Of a stretch of 39,854 nt of DNA, positions 15,040 through 23,379 are shown in pieces (positions within the stretch are counted from its first letter, which is position 1; each line of letters begins with the position of its first letter). The DNA lies in NCBI GenBank assembly GCA_910579425.1, contig CAJTVL010000037.1, forward strand, positions 1-39,854, written 5' to 3'. The notes below the pieces were generated by a model, which was not told where the DNA came from, did no database searches, and worked only from the letters and a program-made list of their open reading frames with translations. A program made the position numbers and the translations under genes. This stretch comes from an uncultured Lachnospiraceae bacterium (GTDB lineage: Bacteria > Bacillota > Clostridia > Lachnospirales > Lachnospiraceae).

Positions 15040-16653
15040 TCATAGATCCCTTACCGCTTTACGCACTTTCAATACGGAAGAAGCCGAAACGCTGAGTTCG
15101 TCTACTCCCATGGCTAAGAAAGTTTCCGTCAATTCCGTATCCGCCGCCAGTTCTCCGCAGATTCCGGCCCAGATACCTTCCTTATGCGCATTTTTTACCG
15201 TAAGTTCTATCAGTTTCAGAATCGCGGGATGATGCGTGTCGCATATGGCCTCCAGCTTCTGGTTCTGTCTGTCCACCGCCAAAGTATACTGGGTCAAATC
15301 GTTGGTTCCAATGCTGAAGAAATCCACTTCCCTGGCCAGTTCATCGGAAATCAGCGCCGCTGCCGGCGTTTCAATCATAATGCCCAGCTCCACATCCTTC
15401 ATGGGATGGCCTTGCGCCACAAGGTCTTCTTTTACCTGATTTACAATTTCTTTGATCCGCCTTACTTCCGCCACCGAGACTACCATCGGAAACATAACTG
15501 CTTCCCTGCCGTAAGCAGAAGCCCGAAACAGTGCACGAAGCTGTGTGATAAATATTTCCGGCCGATCCAAACAGATGCGGATGGCACGGTAACCCAAAGC
15601 AGGATTTTCCTCTTCCTCCAGGGCGAAATAATCCACCTTTTTATCCGCCCCAATGTCCAGGGTCCGAATTATGACTTTTTTATCCCCCATCTTCTCCAAC
15701 ACTGCCTTATAACTTAAAAACTGCTCTTCCTCGGTGGGGAAGTTCTCTCTTCCGAGATAAAGAAACTCACTCCGGAACAAACCGATTCCCCCGGCATCTG
15801 CTGCCAAAGCCCCATCCGTGTCTTCTACTTTCCCGATATTGGCAAAAATGTCAATCCGTCTGCCGTCGCTGGTAACATTGTCCTTCCCCTTTAACTGCTC
15901 TAAGGCTTCCAAGTCAGCTGCCCATTGATTTTTGCGGCGAATCATCTCATCCAACAGTTCCTGCTCCGGCTCCACCAGAAATTCCCCCCGGAATCCGTCC
16001 ACTACGCCGATTTTTCCGTTCAGCTCTTCCCCGGCCTCCATCCCTGTATTTACCAATGCGGGCAGATTCATGCTTCTGGCCAGTATGGCGGTATGGGAAT
16101 TGGAGGAACCGCGTACCGTGACAAATGCAAGGATCTTTTTTTTGTCCATTTTCACCGTCTCGCTGGGCGTCAGGTCGTCCGCCGCCACGATCACCGGCTC
16201 GTCGGCCAGTATTGTGTCTTCCGGCACCCCTGCAAGAATCCGGATTACCCTCTGGGAAATATCTTTGATGTCCGCAGCCCTTGCTTTCATATATTCATCA
16301 TCCATGGATACAAACATCTCTGCGAACTGATTTTGGGCGATCTCCACGGCATACTCCGCATTAAGTCCCTCTTCCAGCACCTCATTCACCGCATCCAGAT
16401 AATCGTCGTCCTCCAGCATCATTTTATGTATATCGAAAATCATGGCATGGTCTTCGCCTACACGGGTCAATGTCTCTTCATAAAGAGCGGCCAACTGTTC
16501 CTTTGCCGTCTTCACCGCATCCGCAAATCTTCCCTTCTCTGCCTCTTTGTCCGAAACCTCTGTCCTGACTACCTGATATTGCTGCTTCCGGTACCAGTAT
16601 ATCCTGCCGATCGCTATTCCTTTAAGTACACTCTTTCCAGTATATCTCTCCAT
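15040..16653 (-). CDS. ptsI: PTS Enzyme I (phosphoenolpyruvate-protein phosphotransferase)
   Basis: A 537-residue Enzyme I, which takes phosphate from phosphoenolpyruvate and passes it to HPr, feeding all PTS sugar transporters. The N-terminus (YTGKSVLKGIAIGRIYW) is typical. The phospho-His187 lies in RGSSNSHTAILARSMNLPAL. The C-terminal PEP-binding barrel includes GIGLFRSEFLY, FSIGTNDLTQYTLAVDR and the active-site Cys in WAGICGELAAD. I chose the ATG at 16653, eight bases after AGGAG; the frame is open upstream to 16749 but that part is unlike Enzyme I. No ptsH is adjacent. A long leader carries a LicT-type antiterminator and a terminator, so expression is probably sugar-inducible. Confidence 0.95.
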   Translation of the reverse strand: MERYTGKSVLKGIAIGRIYWYRKQQYQVVRTEVSDKEAEKGRFADAVKTAKEQLAALYEETLTRVGEDHAMIFDIHKMMLEDDDYLDAVNEVLEEGLNAEYAVEIAQNQFAEMFVSMDDEYMKARAADIKDISQRVIRILAGVPEDTILADEPVIVAADDLTPSETVKMDKKKILAFVTVRGSSNSHTAILARSMNLPALVNTGMEAGEELNGKIGVVDGFRGEFLVEPEQELLDEMIRRKNQWAADLEALEQLKGKDNVTSDGRRIDIFANIGKVEDTDGALAADAGGIGLFRSEFLYLGRENFPTEEEQFLSYKAVLEKMGDKKVIIRTLDIGADKKVDYFALEEEENPALGYRAIRICLDRPEIFITQLRALFRASAYGREAVMFPMVVSVAEVRRIKEIVNQVKEDLVAQGHPMKDVELGIMIETPAAALISDELAREVDFFSIGTNDLTQYTLAVDRQNQKLEAICDTHHPAILKLIELTVKNAHKEGIWAGICGELAADTELTETFLAMGVDELSVSASSVLKVRKAVRDL

Positions 16654-16750
16654 CCCCAATTCTCCTTTTTGTGTCCTGCCGTTATACGCTTCGCCCGGAA
16701 TATTCCGTTCAATGATCTCCATCAACTCGCGCATCATCTTAAGTTTCACT

Positions 16751-16843
16751 TCATCTTACAGCATATTGTTGAAGCTCTGGCCTTTCCGGTGTCTTTCCAC
16801 CGCAAACCAAAAGGGATCTGTTTCCCTGAAAACGAACTGACAT
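16751..16843 (-). CDS. Possible 30-residue leader ORF before ptsI
   Basis: Between the leader terminator and ptsI, an ATG at 16843 opens a 30-codon frame (begins MSVRFQGNRSLLVCGGK) ending 98 bp before the ptsI start. AAGGG lies about 11 bases upstream. An overlapping frame without a start codon also reads well, so the coding frame of this stretch is uncertain. No HPr-like sequence is present in any frame. Confidence 0.2.
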   Translation of the reverse strand: MSVRFQGNRSLLVCGGKTPERPELQQYAVR

Positions 16844-16868
16844 TCTTTTATTTTCCCTTTGGTACAGC

Positions 16869-16921
16869 AAAAAACCAAATCCTATAAAGCGCTCCCCCTG
16901 ACCGCCTTATAAAATTTGGTT
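16869..16921 (-). terminator. Conditional terminator in the ptsI leader
   Basis: On the minus strand AACCAAAT (complement of 16914-16921) pairs with ATTTGGTT (complement of 16873-16880), followed by a T-run. Inside, TATAAGGCG pairs with CGCTTTATA. The outer arm shares its first four bases with the antiterminator at 16918-16946, so the two structures exclude each other. Confidence 0.85.
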
Positions 16922-16946
16922 TTGCCTGCCGACTCAGTAACAACCC
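16918..16946 (-). promoter_or_regulatory. RAT antiterminator (BglG/LicT family target)
   Basis: The 29-nt element on the minus strand begins GGGTTGTTACTG, has the middle AGTCG, and ends GCAGGCAAAACC. This is the layout of the ribonucleic antiterminator bound by LicT, SacY, SacT and BglG (GGATTGTTACTG...GCAGGCAAAACC). When the regulator binds, this hairpin forms and prevents the overlapping terminator. The regulator gene is not in the window. Confidence 0.88.
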
Positions 16947-16975
16947 AAATACTGGCTGTTTTACTTGGTGCTATG

Positions 16976-17004
16976 ATTATATCAACTCGCACAAAGCAAG
17001 TCAA
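16976..17004 (-). promoter_or_regulatory. Promoter of the ptsI leader transcript
   Basis: TTGACT (complement of 16999-17004), 17-bp spacer, TATAAT (complement of 16976-16981). The RAT begins about 30 bases after the -10. I see nothing further in the 124 bp between here and the small ORF ending at 17129. Confidence 0.8.
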
Positions 17005-17128
17005 TACTTTATTTTATTTATTCGGAACGTTTTATGCTTTCCGCATTTTCGTCAGCTTTTTTCAATGTGTATTGCACAAGAAACATATCTTTTCCTCATC
17101 CGTGTTTTATGTGGATTGAGTTATAAAA

Positions 17129-17269
17129 TCACCCACCTCCGATTCTTGTTCTCCCTCTTAAAGCGCCCCTGATGTCTTCGCTTTCTTTGGCATACCGAAA
17201 GAGTACGCCGCCCAAAGCATATCCGCTTTCATTACAGCTTATTTCAATTTTTAATCTGCCGTCCCTCAT
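17129..17269 (-). CDS. Possible 46-residue protein overlapping the pdaB-like gene
   Basis: An ATG at 17269, inside the 3' end of the deacetylase gene in another frame, opens 46 codons ending at 17129. The sequence reads like a protein (RLKIEISCNESGYALGG, then FRYAKESEDIRGAL) and ends in RIGGG. There is no good ribosome binding site, so translation would need coupling to the upstream gene. I recognise no family. Confidence 0.25.
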   Translation of the reverse strand: MRDGRLKIEISCNESGYALGGVLFRYAKESEDIRGALRGRTRIGGG

Positions 17270-18092
17270 GATTCATATGATAATTGTCCTTATAAATCAA
17301 CTCCGAAATCGGCACGAAAGTATACCCCTCATTTTTCAATGTCGCAATCAGAGTGTCTAATGCCTCCGCTGTATATTTTGCCCCATTATGGCAAAGTACA
17401 ATCGAACCGTTCCCAAGATGCTTGTGCTGGGTCACGGTCTTGATGATGGAATCTACGCCATAGTCTTTCCAGTCAAGGGAATCCACATCCCATTGAATTG
17501 TATAATACCCGCAGTCCTTCGCCACATTCACCACGGCATTGTCATAATCTCCGTACGGAGGGCGGAAAAGAAACATCTCATAGCCTGTCAGCTCCTGCAC
17601 TTTGGTGTGAACCTTCATCAGCTCATCCTTTTTCTCCTGGTCAGAGAGCTGGCTCATATTTTTGTGATTCTCGCTGTGATTGCCAAGGTCGTGGCCTGCC
17701 GCCAGAATCGCCTTTACATCATCGGGATAACTCTCCACCCATCCCCCTGTCATAAAGAAGGTCACATGCACATCCTGCTTCTGGAGGATTTCCAGAATTT
17801 TGCCGGTGTCTTCATTTCCCCATGCCGCGTCAAAGCTGAGGGCAATCTTCTTCTCCGGTGTCTCCACGCAGTAAATTGGCAGTTCCCGGCCGTCTACGCT
17901 GCTGCTCACCGTAATATTGGCGCCGGCAGTCACCAGTATTCCCCGAAGCAGCGCAAAGGCCGTCAAAAGGAACACGCCGTATTTAACTCCTGTAATCAGC
18001 TTTTGCCTGGCATACTCTTCCCCGCTCTGCCCCTCCTGTCTTGGCGGAAAAATACTGAACATCTGCTTTACTTTTTTTATGTATTTGTTCAT
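17244..18092 (-). CDS. PdaB-like polysaccharide deacetylase, membrane-anchored
   Basis: A 282-residue protein with a cytoplasmic N-terminus, one membrane helix (about residues 36-55) and an external NodB deacetylase domain. Its motifs are ALSFDAAWGNEDT (motif 1), GNHSENH (metal-binding His pair) and RPPYGDYD (motif 3), then WDVDSLDW and IVLCHN. Motif 1 has FDAAWG rather than the usual FDDG, as in the sporulation protein PdaB of Bacillus (FDISWG). Members remove acetyl groups from cell wall or spore cortex glycans. The start at 18092 follows AGGTG; the GTG nine bases upstream would remove that site's spacing. A sigma-E-like promoter lies 29 bp upstream, which supports a role in the mother cell during sporulation. 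Confidence 0.88.
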   Translation of the reverse strand: MNKYIKKVKQMFSIFPPRQEGQSGEEYARQKLITGVKYGVFLLTAFALLRGILVTAGANITVSSSVDGRELPIYCVETPEKKIALSFDAAWGNEDTGKILEILQKQDVHVTFFMTGGWVESYPDDVKAILAAGHDLGNHSENHKNMSQLSDQEKKDELMKVHTKVQELTGYEMFLFRPPYGDYDNAVVNVAKDCGYYTIQWDVDSLDWKDYGVDSIIKTVTQHKHLGNGSIVLCHNGAKYTAEALDTLIATLKNEGYTFVPISELIYKDNYHMNHEGRQIKN

Positions 18093-18120
18093 AAAAAACA
18101 CCTATGATAAATATTGCTAC

Positions 18121-18150
18121 ATTTTATGACAAAGAAGTTTGGACATATGC
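18121..18150 (-). promoter_or_regulatory. Sigma-E-like sporulation promoter
   Basis: On the minus strand GCATATG (complement of 18144-18150) is followed after 15 bp by CATAAAAT (complement of 18121-18128). This is close to the sigma-E consensus (KMATATT, 14-15 bp, CATACAAT). No good sigma-A promoter was seen for this gene. Confidence 0.5.
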
Positions 18151-18204
18151 CAATTGCTTTCTATTTCCGGTATGGGCTGTGGTGAAAAGAATGGAAAAAA
18201 GCGC

Positions 18205-18237
18205 TAAAACTACGGGAGACATAAATCTGCCTCCCGT
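18205..18237 (-). terminator. Terminator of the carbohydrate operon
   Basis: ACGGGAG and CTCCCGT (7 bp, complements of 18231-18237 and 18212-18218) enclose a 12-base loop. AGTTTT and, a few bases later, TTTTTT follow. It lies about 30 bp beyond the stop of the beta-helix gene. Confidence 0.7.
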
Positions 18238-18266
18238 TTTACATACCCTGCATCAATATTCGTCAA

Positions 18267-19640
18267 TTAAACCTGCTCTGTCCGCACTGCCGCCTCTGCC
18301 AGCAGGTCGCCGATTCTGCGCTGCTCCTGAGGATCTGCCTCCAGCCTTTTCTCCAGGCCATCTATTGGGAAGGGAACCCCGTCCATAGCTTCCTTATCCG
18401 ACTGCGGCCTTGTCTGCAGACTGCCGTACCAGTTCCGGGTAAAGACGGAAGCCTGCCACCCGGCCGCCGGTTCTCTCTCAAAGGCAAAGATATTGGCAGA
18501 AAAGAAATGGGATTTTCCGTCATTATTGCAGCAGACCGCCGGCGTCTCCTGCCCTGTGTGTAAAAACAGATTCCCGTACAAATCCGCCCGGATTCCATAA
18601 TCATCCTGGATCAGACATCTGCTGTCATTCACGCTGATGTTATATCTCAGTATTGTTCCCCTGCATTCTATATTCCGGTTAATCCCCGTACAATCCAGCC
18701 AGAAACCGCCCTGATTGTCATGGGTATAGTTATACTGAAAAATGGTGGTTCCGGCAGTTCCCCAGTCCGTATCAAAGGCAGTGCCGTCATTTTCAAAGAG
18801 TCTGGTGCCGGACACTTCATTTCTCTGAATCAGGGCATCTGAGGTGGCGCAGACCCAGATTCCTGCAATCAGCCGGGTCTCTTCCAGGTTTCCCAGGGCT
18901 CCTGCATCCATGCACCTGTTTCCATCAATCAGCGGAGAAATACAATTTGCCACAATGATTCCATCGCTTCCGGTGCGCTCGATCCGGTTGCCCCGCACCA
19001 CCACATGGGTATGGTGAATGTCATTGATAAAATCCTCCTGCTGATTGACCCGGATACCGCTGGTAAGCACATCATGGACATAATTTCCGGAAATGATAAT
19101 ATCGTGCAGATGATTATGCCTTGAGCTTCTCCCGGGCATTGTCACATAAATTCCGGAGTTCCAGTACATACTGGCATAAACATCCCTGTTTCTTCTGTTT
19201 TCTCCCGTCACGTCACTGACCTCACACCCCTCGATCACGATCCCCTGGGTGATTCCCTCGGGATTTGCACAAATACAGATCCCCTGGCGGATTCCGCGCT
19301 CCAAGGCGTGATTTGTTACCGCAATACCCTTGATCTTCCAGAAACTGATTCCCTCCAGGTAAATCGCCGCATAAACGCCCTCGCCGTCAATCCGAGGCAT
19401 GGCGCCTTCGCCGTATCCCTCCACAAGGATTGGGGCTGTCCTGCTGCCCGACCCTTTCGGGCAGAACATTCCCTGCCATTTGCCTCCTCTTTTGAACCGA
19501 AGTACATCCCCGGGGCAAAAGAAATGTTCATTTACCCTGGCAAGAGTTTTCCAGGCCTGCTCAGTAGAAAGCCCTGTGGCGTCATCTTTCCCATGAATAT
19601 CATCTACATAAAAAATTCTCTGCATCTCTTTCATACTCAT
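18267..19640 (-). CDS. Right-handed parallel beta-helix protein (putative carbohydrate enzyme)
   Basis: A 457-residue protein. It starts with FYVDDIHGKDDATGLSTEQAW and FFCPGDVLRFKRGGKW, the opening found in many parallel beta-helix enzymes (polysaccharide lyases, some glycosidases and epimerases). The body has repeated short strands such as IIISGNYVHDV, VVVRGNRIERTGSDGII, ALIQRNEVSGT and TIFQYNYTHDNQGGFWLD. There is no signal peptide, so it should act in the cytoplasm. The start overlaps the stop of the upstream enzyme gene (ATGA, 4 bp), so the two are translationally coupled. It is the last gene of the operon. Family and reaction are not assignable by eye; GH120-like or lyase-like activity are possibilities only. 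Confidence 0.83.
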   Translation of the reverse strand: MSMKEMQRIFYVDDIHGKDDATGLSTEQAWKTLARVNEHFFCPGDVLRFKRGGKWQGMFCPKGSGSRTAPILVEGYGEGAMPRIDGEGVYAAIYLEGISFWKIKGIAVTNHALERGIRQGICICANPEGITQGIVIEGCEVSDVTGENRRNRDVYASMYWNSGIYVTMPGRSSRHNHLHDIIISGNYVHDVLTSGIRVNQQEDFINDIHHTHVVVRGNRIERTGSDGIIVANCISPLIDGNRCMDAGALGNLEETRLIAGIWVCATSDALIQRNEVSGTRLFENDGTAFDTDWGTAGTTIFQYNYTHDNQGGFWLDCTGINRNIECRGTILRYNISVNDSRCLIQDDYGIRADLYGNLFLHTGQETPAVCCNNDGKSHFFSANIFAFEREPAAGWQASVFTRNWYGSLQTRPQSDKEAMDGVPFPIDGLEKRLEADPQEQRRIGDLLAEAAVRTEQV

Positions 19641-21508
19641 TTTATACCCCCAACATTGTTTAGAAAACTTCTTTCCTCCTTCAGGCGGCGCAGAACCTCC
19701 ATGCGGAAAGCGCCGGGCCAGGCCACCAGCCACTCGGAGCAGATTCCTCTCTTCGGCCCCTGACGAGTCACCGTGTAGCTCTCGTCCTGACTCCCTTTGG
19801 GCCGCAGCTTTCCATTGATCACAAGAGTACCGTCCGAAATATGCTGACAGCCGTTTCGCCATATTCCCCGGGCCCTCTCGCGCCAGCGCTCCTCCCCTGT
19901 CATCTGAAAAAGCCTGTAAAGCTCCGGAATATAGCACAGGGCAAAGGGATCAATCCCCTCATGTACGGTGGAAACCAGGGTGCCGCCAAAGGAATCGTAC
20001 CCGGTTTGCCCTAAAATACTTTCCGGTCCGAAATGACAGGTGTGGGTGTACTGCCAGGTGGACAGATACCAGGCCGCCGCCTTCGCTCCCTCCAGCCATT
20101 TTTCTTCTCCTGTCAAGTCATAGAGCGCAATTGCACCCTTTAAAAGGGGAATAGAAGATTCCTTGTCAATGGAAAATATGTCCAGCGCCCCTGCGGTAGT
20201 AAATCCGTATTCTTCCAACTCCTTCAGATAACAGGAAAGCCCCCGGCAGGCGGCTTCCTTATAAATTTCCTTTCCGCTCTGCTTAAATCCCTCAATCAGC
20301 GGGAGCACCAGGAACGCTCCTACCGTCCCCTCCCGGATTGCCACCCTGCCATCCTCATGCCAGCACTTTGCAAAAGCCCCTTTCTCATCCTGTACACGGA
20401 CTGCAAAATCGCAAATATCCATGGCCGCTTTCCTATAGGGCGCTCCGTCCCGTCCCAGCTTTTCTGCCAGAGAAGCCGCCTCAAAGCAGGCGATGCCTGC
20501 TTTGCTCAGATTACAGGCTTCCAGAACCCTCTCCTGTCCCGGATCATAATAGCTTGCCATCACGCCTGCCGAAGCTTTTGCAAGACCAAGCCAGCTCTCC
20601 CACACCTTAAATCCCATCTCTTTTGCTTCCTCATCCCCACTGTAAAGGGCCTCGCACAAAAGAGCGTTGGCAAGCATTCCGTTCTGACCGCACCAGCCAA
20701 TCTCATATTGATTGCTCCTGCGCTTTTGCCAGCCATCCTGCTCCCAGAACAGGCCAATGTTAAACCCGCAAAAACCGTCCGCCTCTTCCGTATAGAGGGT
20801 TTTCGCATAGGCAATCCCCACCTCCCAGATTTCCTTTAAGGACATGATCATCCCCGCAGCCTTTCTTTCCGGCCTGTCATTGATTTTCCAGGCAGCATCC
20901 AGTGCCCTGGCATATCCTCTCTTCTCCACTGCGTTTTCTTCTATCACAATCCATACGGCAAAGCTGCCCCTTGGCTCCATCCGGCTCTGCCAGGCCTTTG
21001 AAAATCTGTAGAGATATAAGGTTTTGGGCGACTCCTGCTCCGGCCAGCAGATTCTATGTACCTCTTCCCCGTTTTCCTCAAAAAGCTGGCAGCTATTATG
21101 ATCCTCCTGCGCTCCGAAAAGACCGGCTCCTATCACCTGCTTTTCTTCCTTGCTCCCTTTCCGCTCTTTTATGGCGACTTCCGACCAGGTCATGGCAGCC
21201 ACAGCGGCCCTGTGCCATCCATACTTCCACGGCTCGCCCTGATACCGGTCCGAAGTGTATTCACAAAATGTCCCCCAGCCGTTTCCATTATAGTTAACTC
21301 CCGGTATCATGGTAAAGTCCGGCACATAGCAGGCCCGCAGTTCCATCTCCATACTCTCGCAGGGTTCGCACTCCCTTTTCCAGAGAAAAACGCCCTCATC
21401 TACTTTTTCAAAGCTGTCTCTGCAGCCCTCTCTTCCCATTGCCTTTGCCACCTGAATATGATCCGCAAAAAAACAGGTATCACGACCCTTTTTCATCCAT
21501 CTTATCAT
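19637..21508 (-). CDS. (alpha/alpha)-barrel-like enzyme of unrecognised family, paralog B
   Basis: The 623-residue protein is a tandem paralog of its upstream neighbour. The N-terminal third is strand-rich; the rest is helical, as in (alpha/alpha)-barrel glycosidases and lyases. Stretches shared with paralog A include YEIGWCGQN, IDKES.IPLLKG, AAWYLSTWQ, YD.FGGT.VST, DPFALCY.P.L.RL and ISDGTL. I cannot place it in a known GH or PL family. There is no signal peptide. The ATG at 21508 follows GGGGAG and lies one base after the stop of paralog A; the open frame continues upstream only as overlap. It ends with a 4-bp overlap into the beta-helix gene. Conserved acids (the D of IDKES, the D of DPFALCY) are candidates for catalysis; that is inference. 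Confidence 0.82.
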   Translation of the reverse strand: MIRWMKKGRDTCFFADHIQVAKAMGREGCRDSFEKVDEGVFLWKRECEPCESMEMELRACYVPDFTMIPGVNYNGNGWGTFCEYTSDRYQGEPWKYGWHRAAVAAMTWSEVAIKERKGSKEEKQVIGAGLFGAQEDHNSCQLFEENGEEVHRICWPEQESPKTLYLYRFSKAWQSRMEPRGSFAVWIVIEENAVEKRGYARALDAAWKINDRPERKAAGMIMSLKEIWEVGIAYAKTLYTEEADGFCGFNIGLFWEQDGWQKRRSNQYEIGWCGQNGMLANALLCEALYSGDEEAKEMGFKVWESWLGLAKASAGVMASYYDPGQERVLEACNLSKAGIACFEAASLAEKLGRDGAPYRKAAMDICDFAVRVQDEKGAFAKCWHEDGRVAIREGTVGAFLVLPLIEGFKQSGKEIYKEAACRGLSCYLKELEEYGFTTAGALDIFSIDKESSIPLLKGAIALYDLTGEEKWLEGAKAAAWYLSTWQYTHTCHFGPESILGQTGYDSFGGTLVSTVHEGIDPFALCYIPELYRLFQMTGEERWRERARGIWRNGCQHISDGTLVINGKLRPKGSQDESYTVTRQGPKRGICSEWLVAWPGAFRMEVLRRLKEERSFLNNVGGIK

Positions 21509-21509
21509 C

Positions 21510-23363
21510 TTAAGCTCCCCTCTGTCCTTTTCCATCCAAAAGATTCCAATTACCGCATTTTCTAAGCACTTCAAGCCGAAAGGCACAGGGCCAGGCCACC
21601 AGCCATTGTGTCACGTCAAAGCTCCCTCTCCATCCTGTCTTTTTGTCATCTTCCTTTTCGGGACTCTTTCCCCACCTTGTGTGAATATATCCCTCATCAC
21701 AGCTTCCCGCCGGACGCGGGCCTGTAGGCGCAACCTGCAAGGTTCCGTCCGAGATCACCTGAACCCCGTTATTCCAGATCGCCAGAGCCCTCTCCTGCCA
21801 CTGCCTGTTTCCGGTAAGCTCTGCCAGCCTTAACAGATCCGGCACATAACACAGGGCAAAAGGATCCATATGGTGATGAGAAGTAGAAACTGCCGTACCG
21901 CCAAAGGTATCATAATGAAGCTTTCCCAGCACCGTATCCTCTGGATAATCTACATGGTGATGCCACTGCCAGGTGGATAAATACCAGGCCGCCTCCCGGG
22001 CCATATCCAGATAAGAGTCAAAGCCCGTGGTTTCGTAGAGCAAAATCCCCCCTTTCAGCAGCGGAATAATCGACTCTTTATCGATGCAGCAGGTGTCCAA
22101 GGCGCCGCTTGTGCCGTAGCTGTTGTTTAAAAATTCCCTGTAATAATAGGAATAAGCCCGCACTGCCGCGATGTGATATTTTTCCTCTCCAAGCCTTCGG
22201 AAGGCTTCTGCCAGAGGCAGAATCAGGAAAGCCCCCGCAGAGCCTGACAGCTCACAGGCCGTACCATCTCTGTGCCAGCTCATCCCAATCCTTCCGTCGA
22301 GAAGCTGCCTCTCCAGCACAAAATCGCAGATTTCCACGGCGGCATCCAGCCATTGTCTTTTTTCCATCCCCAGAACCCGGGACTGATCCCAGGCTTCTAA
22401 CAATTGCTGTCCTGCCGTCCCCAGATTGCAGGCATCAATCAGGGAATCCTGGGGATCGTATCTTGTCAGAAGAAAGCCCGAGCTGCTTCGGGCCATGTTT
22501 ACCCAGCTATCCAGTACTTCTGTTCCTTTCCTTAAAGATTCTTCGTTTCCCGTCATCTGATAATCGTAAAGAAGTGAAACTGCAAGGGAAGCATTCTGGC
22601 CGCACCAGCCAATTTCATACTTCATTTCCGGTCTTTTGACCCACTTCTCCCCGTCCCAGGTGAACCCGATGCTGAATGCCCGAAAGCCGTCCGCCTCCTG
22701 CGTATAAAGCCTGTGGGCATACTCCGCGCTCAGCTTCCAGATTTCCTCCGCCTCTCTTTCCGGGCGCTTCCTTATGTAATTCTGCTGCCATGCATGGCTG
22801 AGCATTTGTTTTGCGGCTTCCTTTCCTCTGCCGATACATAAATAAGCCTGAAAAGTATCTCCGGGCTCCATCTCTCCCCGAAATGCCTGCCCCCAACCGT
22901 CTGAATAGAGCACACAAGGCTCCTCTGTTTCCGGCCAGATCACCCTGTGAACCGCCCCCTCCTTCTGATATACCAGGCTGCCTGAGCAATGATCCTGTCC
23001 ATACAAAGCCAGCCCCATCTCGTCATTCCAGGACGTGCTTGCTCCCTGAACCGCCGTTCTGTGCCATGAGAAGGTATAAGGAATGCCATCTTTCTCATAT
23101 CCCTTATATTCATGATCCTTCCCCCATGGATTTCCGTCATAGGACACGGAAGGCACCATGGTATGCCGGGGCGCAAAGCACGCTTTTACCTCCATCACCA
23201 TGGCAGATACAGGCTCCTTTGTTTTTCTCTGCCAGTAAATATACGCACTGTCCTCCTCTATCCGAAAATCATCCTCCACCCCTTCCGGTGTACAGACTGC
23301 CGCTGCTGCCTTCCCGTCCAGATAAAATGTCGTTTTGTTCCCTTCCCTTACTTTTTCAATCAA
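21510..23363 (-). CDS. (alpha/alpha)-barrel-like enzyme of unrecognised family, paralog A
   Basis: The 617-residue protein has an N-terminal strand-rich part (about 1-200, with HTMVPSVSYDGNPWG) and a helical C-terminal part from YEIGWCGQNASLAVSLL onward. Typical segments are DSLIDACNLGTAGQQLLEAW, WHRDGTACELSGSAGAFLIL, CCIDKESIIPLLKGGILLYE and HHHMDPFALCYVPDLLRL. This resembles the layout of (alpha/alpha)-barrel glycosidases or uronyl hydrolases, but no family signature is clear. The start codon appears to be TTG at 23363, six bases after AAGGAG. It begins 16 bp after the YesN-type regulator gene. No signal peptide, so it works on imported substrate. Confidence 0.83.
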   Translation of the reverse strand: MIEKVREGNKTTFYLDGKAAAAVCTPEGVEDDFRIEEDSAYIYWQRKTKEPVSAMVMEVKACFAPRHTMVPSVSYDGNPWGKDHEYKGYEKDGIPYTFSWHRTAVQGASTSWNDEMGLALYGQDHCSGSLVYQKEGAVHRVIWPETEEPCVLYSDGWGQAFRGEMEPGDTFQAYLCIGRGKEAAKQMLSHAWQQNYIRKRPEREAEEIWKLSAEYAHRLYTQEADGFRAFSIGFTWDGEKWVKRPEMKYEIGWCGQNASLAVSLLYDYQMTGNEESLRKGTEVLDSWVNMARSSSGFLLTRYDPQDSLIDACNLGTAGQQLLEAWDQSRVLGMEKRQWLDAAVEICDFVLERQLLDGRIGMSWHRDGTACELSGSAGAFLILPLAEAFRRLGEEKYHIAAVRAYSYYYREFLNNSYGTSGALDTCCIDKESIIPLLKGGILLYETTGFDSYLDMAREAAWYLSTWQWHHHVDYPEDTVLGKLHYDTFGGTAVSTSHHHMDPFALCYVPDLLRLAELTGNRQWQERALAIWNNGVQVISDGTLQVAPTGPRPAGSCDEGYIHTRWGKSPEKEDDKKTGWRGSFDVTQWLVAWPCAFRLEVLRKCGNWNLLDGKGQRGA

Positions 23364-23379
23364 TTTTTTCTCCTTTCTC

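Noticed and set aside
16654..16868. A ptsH (HPr) gene between the leader terminator and ptsI
   Set aside because: No frame has the HPr active-site block (GLHARP) or the right length.
15925..16887. 320-codon rightward ORF
   Set aside because: It is antisense to ptsI and its leader; the minus-strand reading is a complete Enzyme I.
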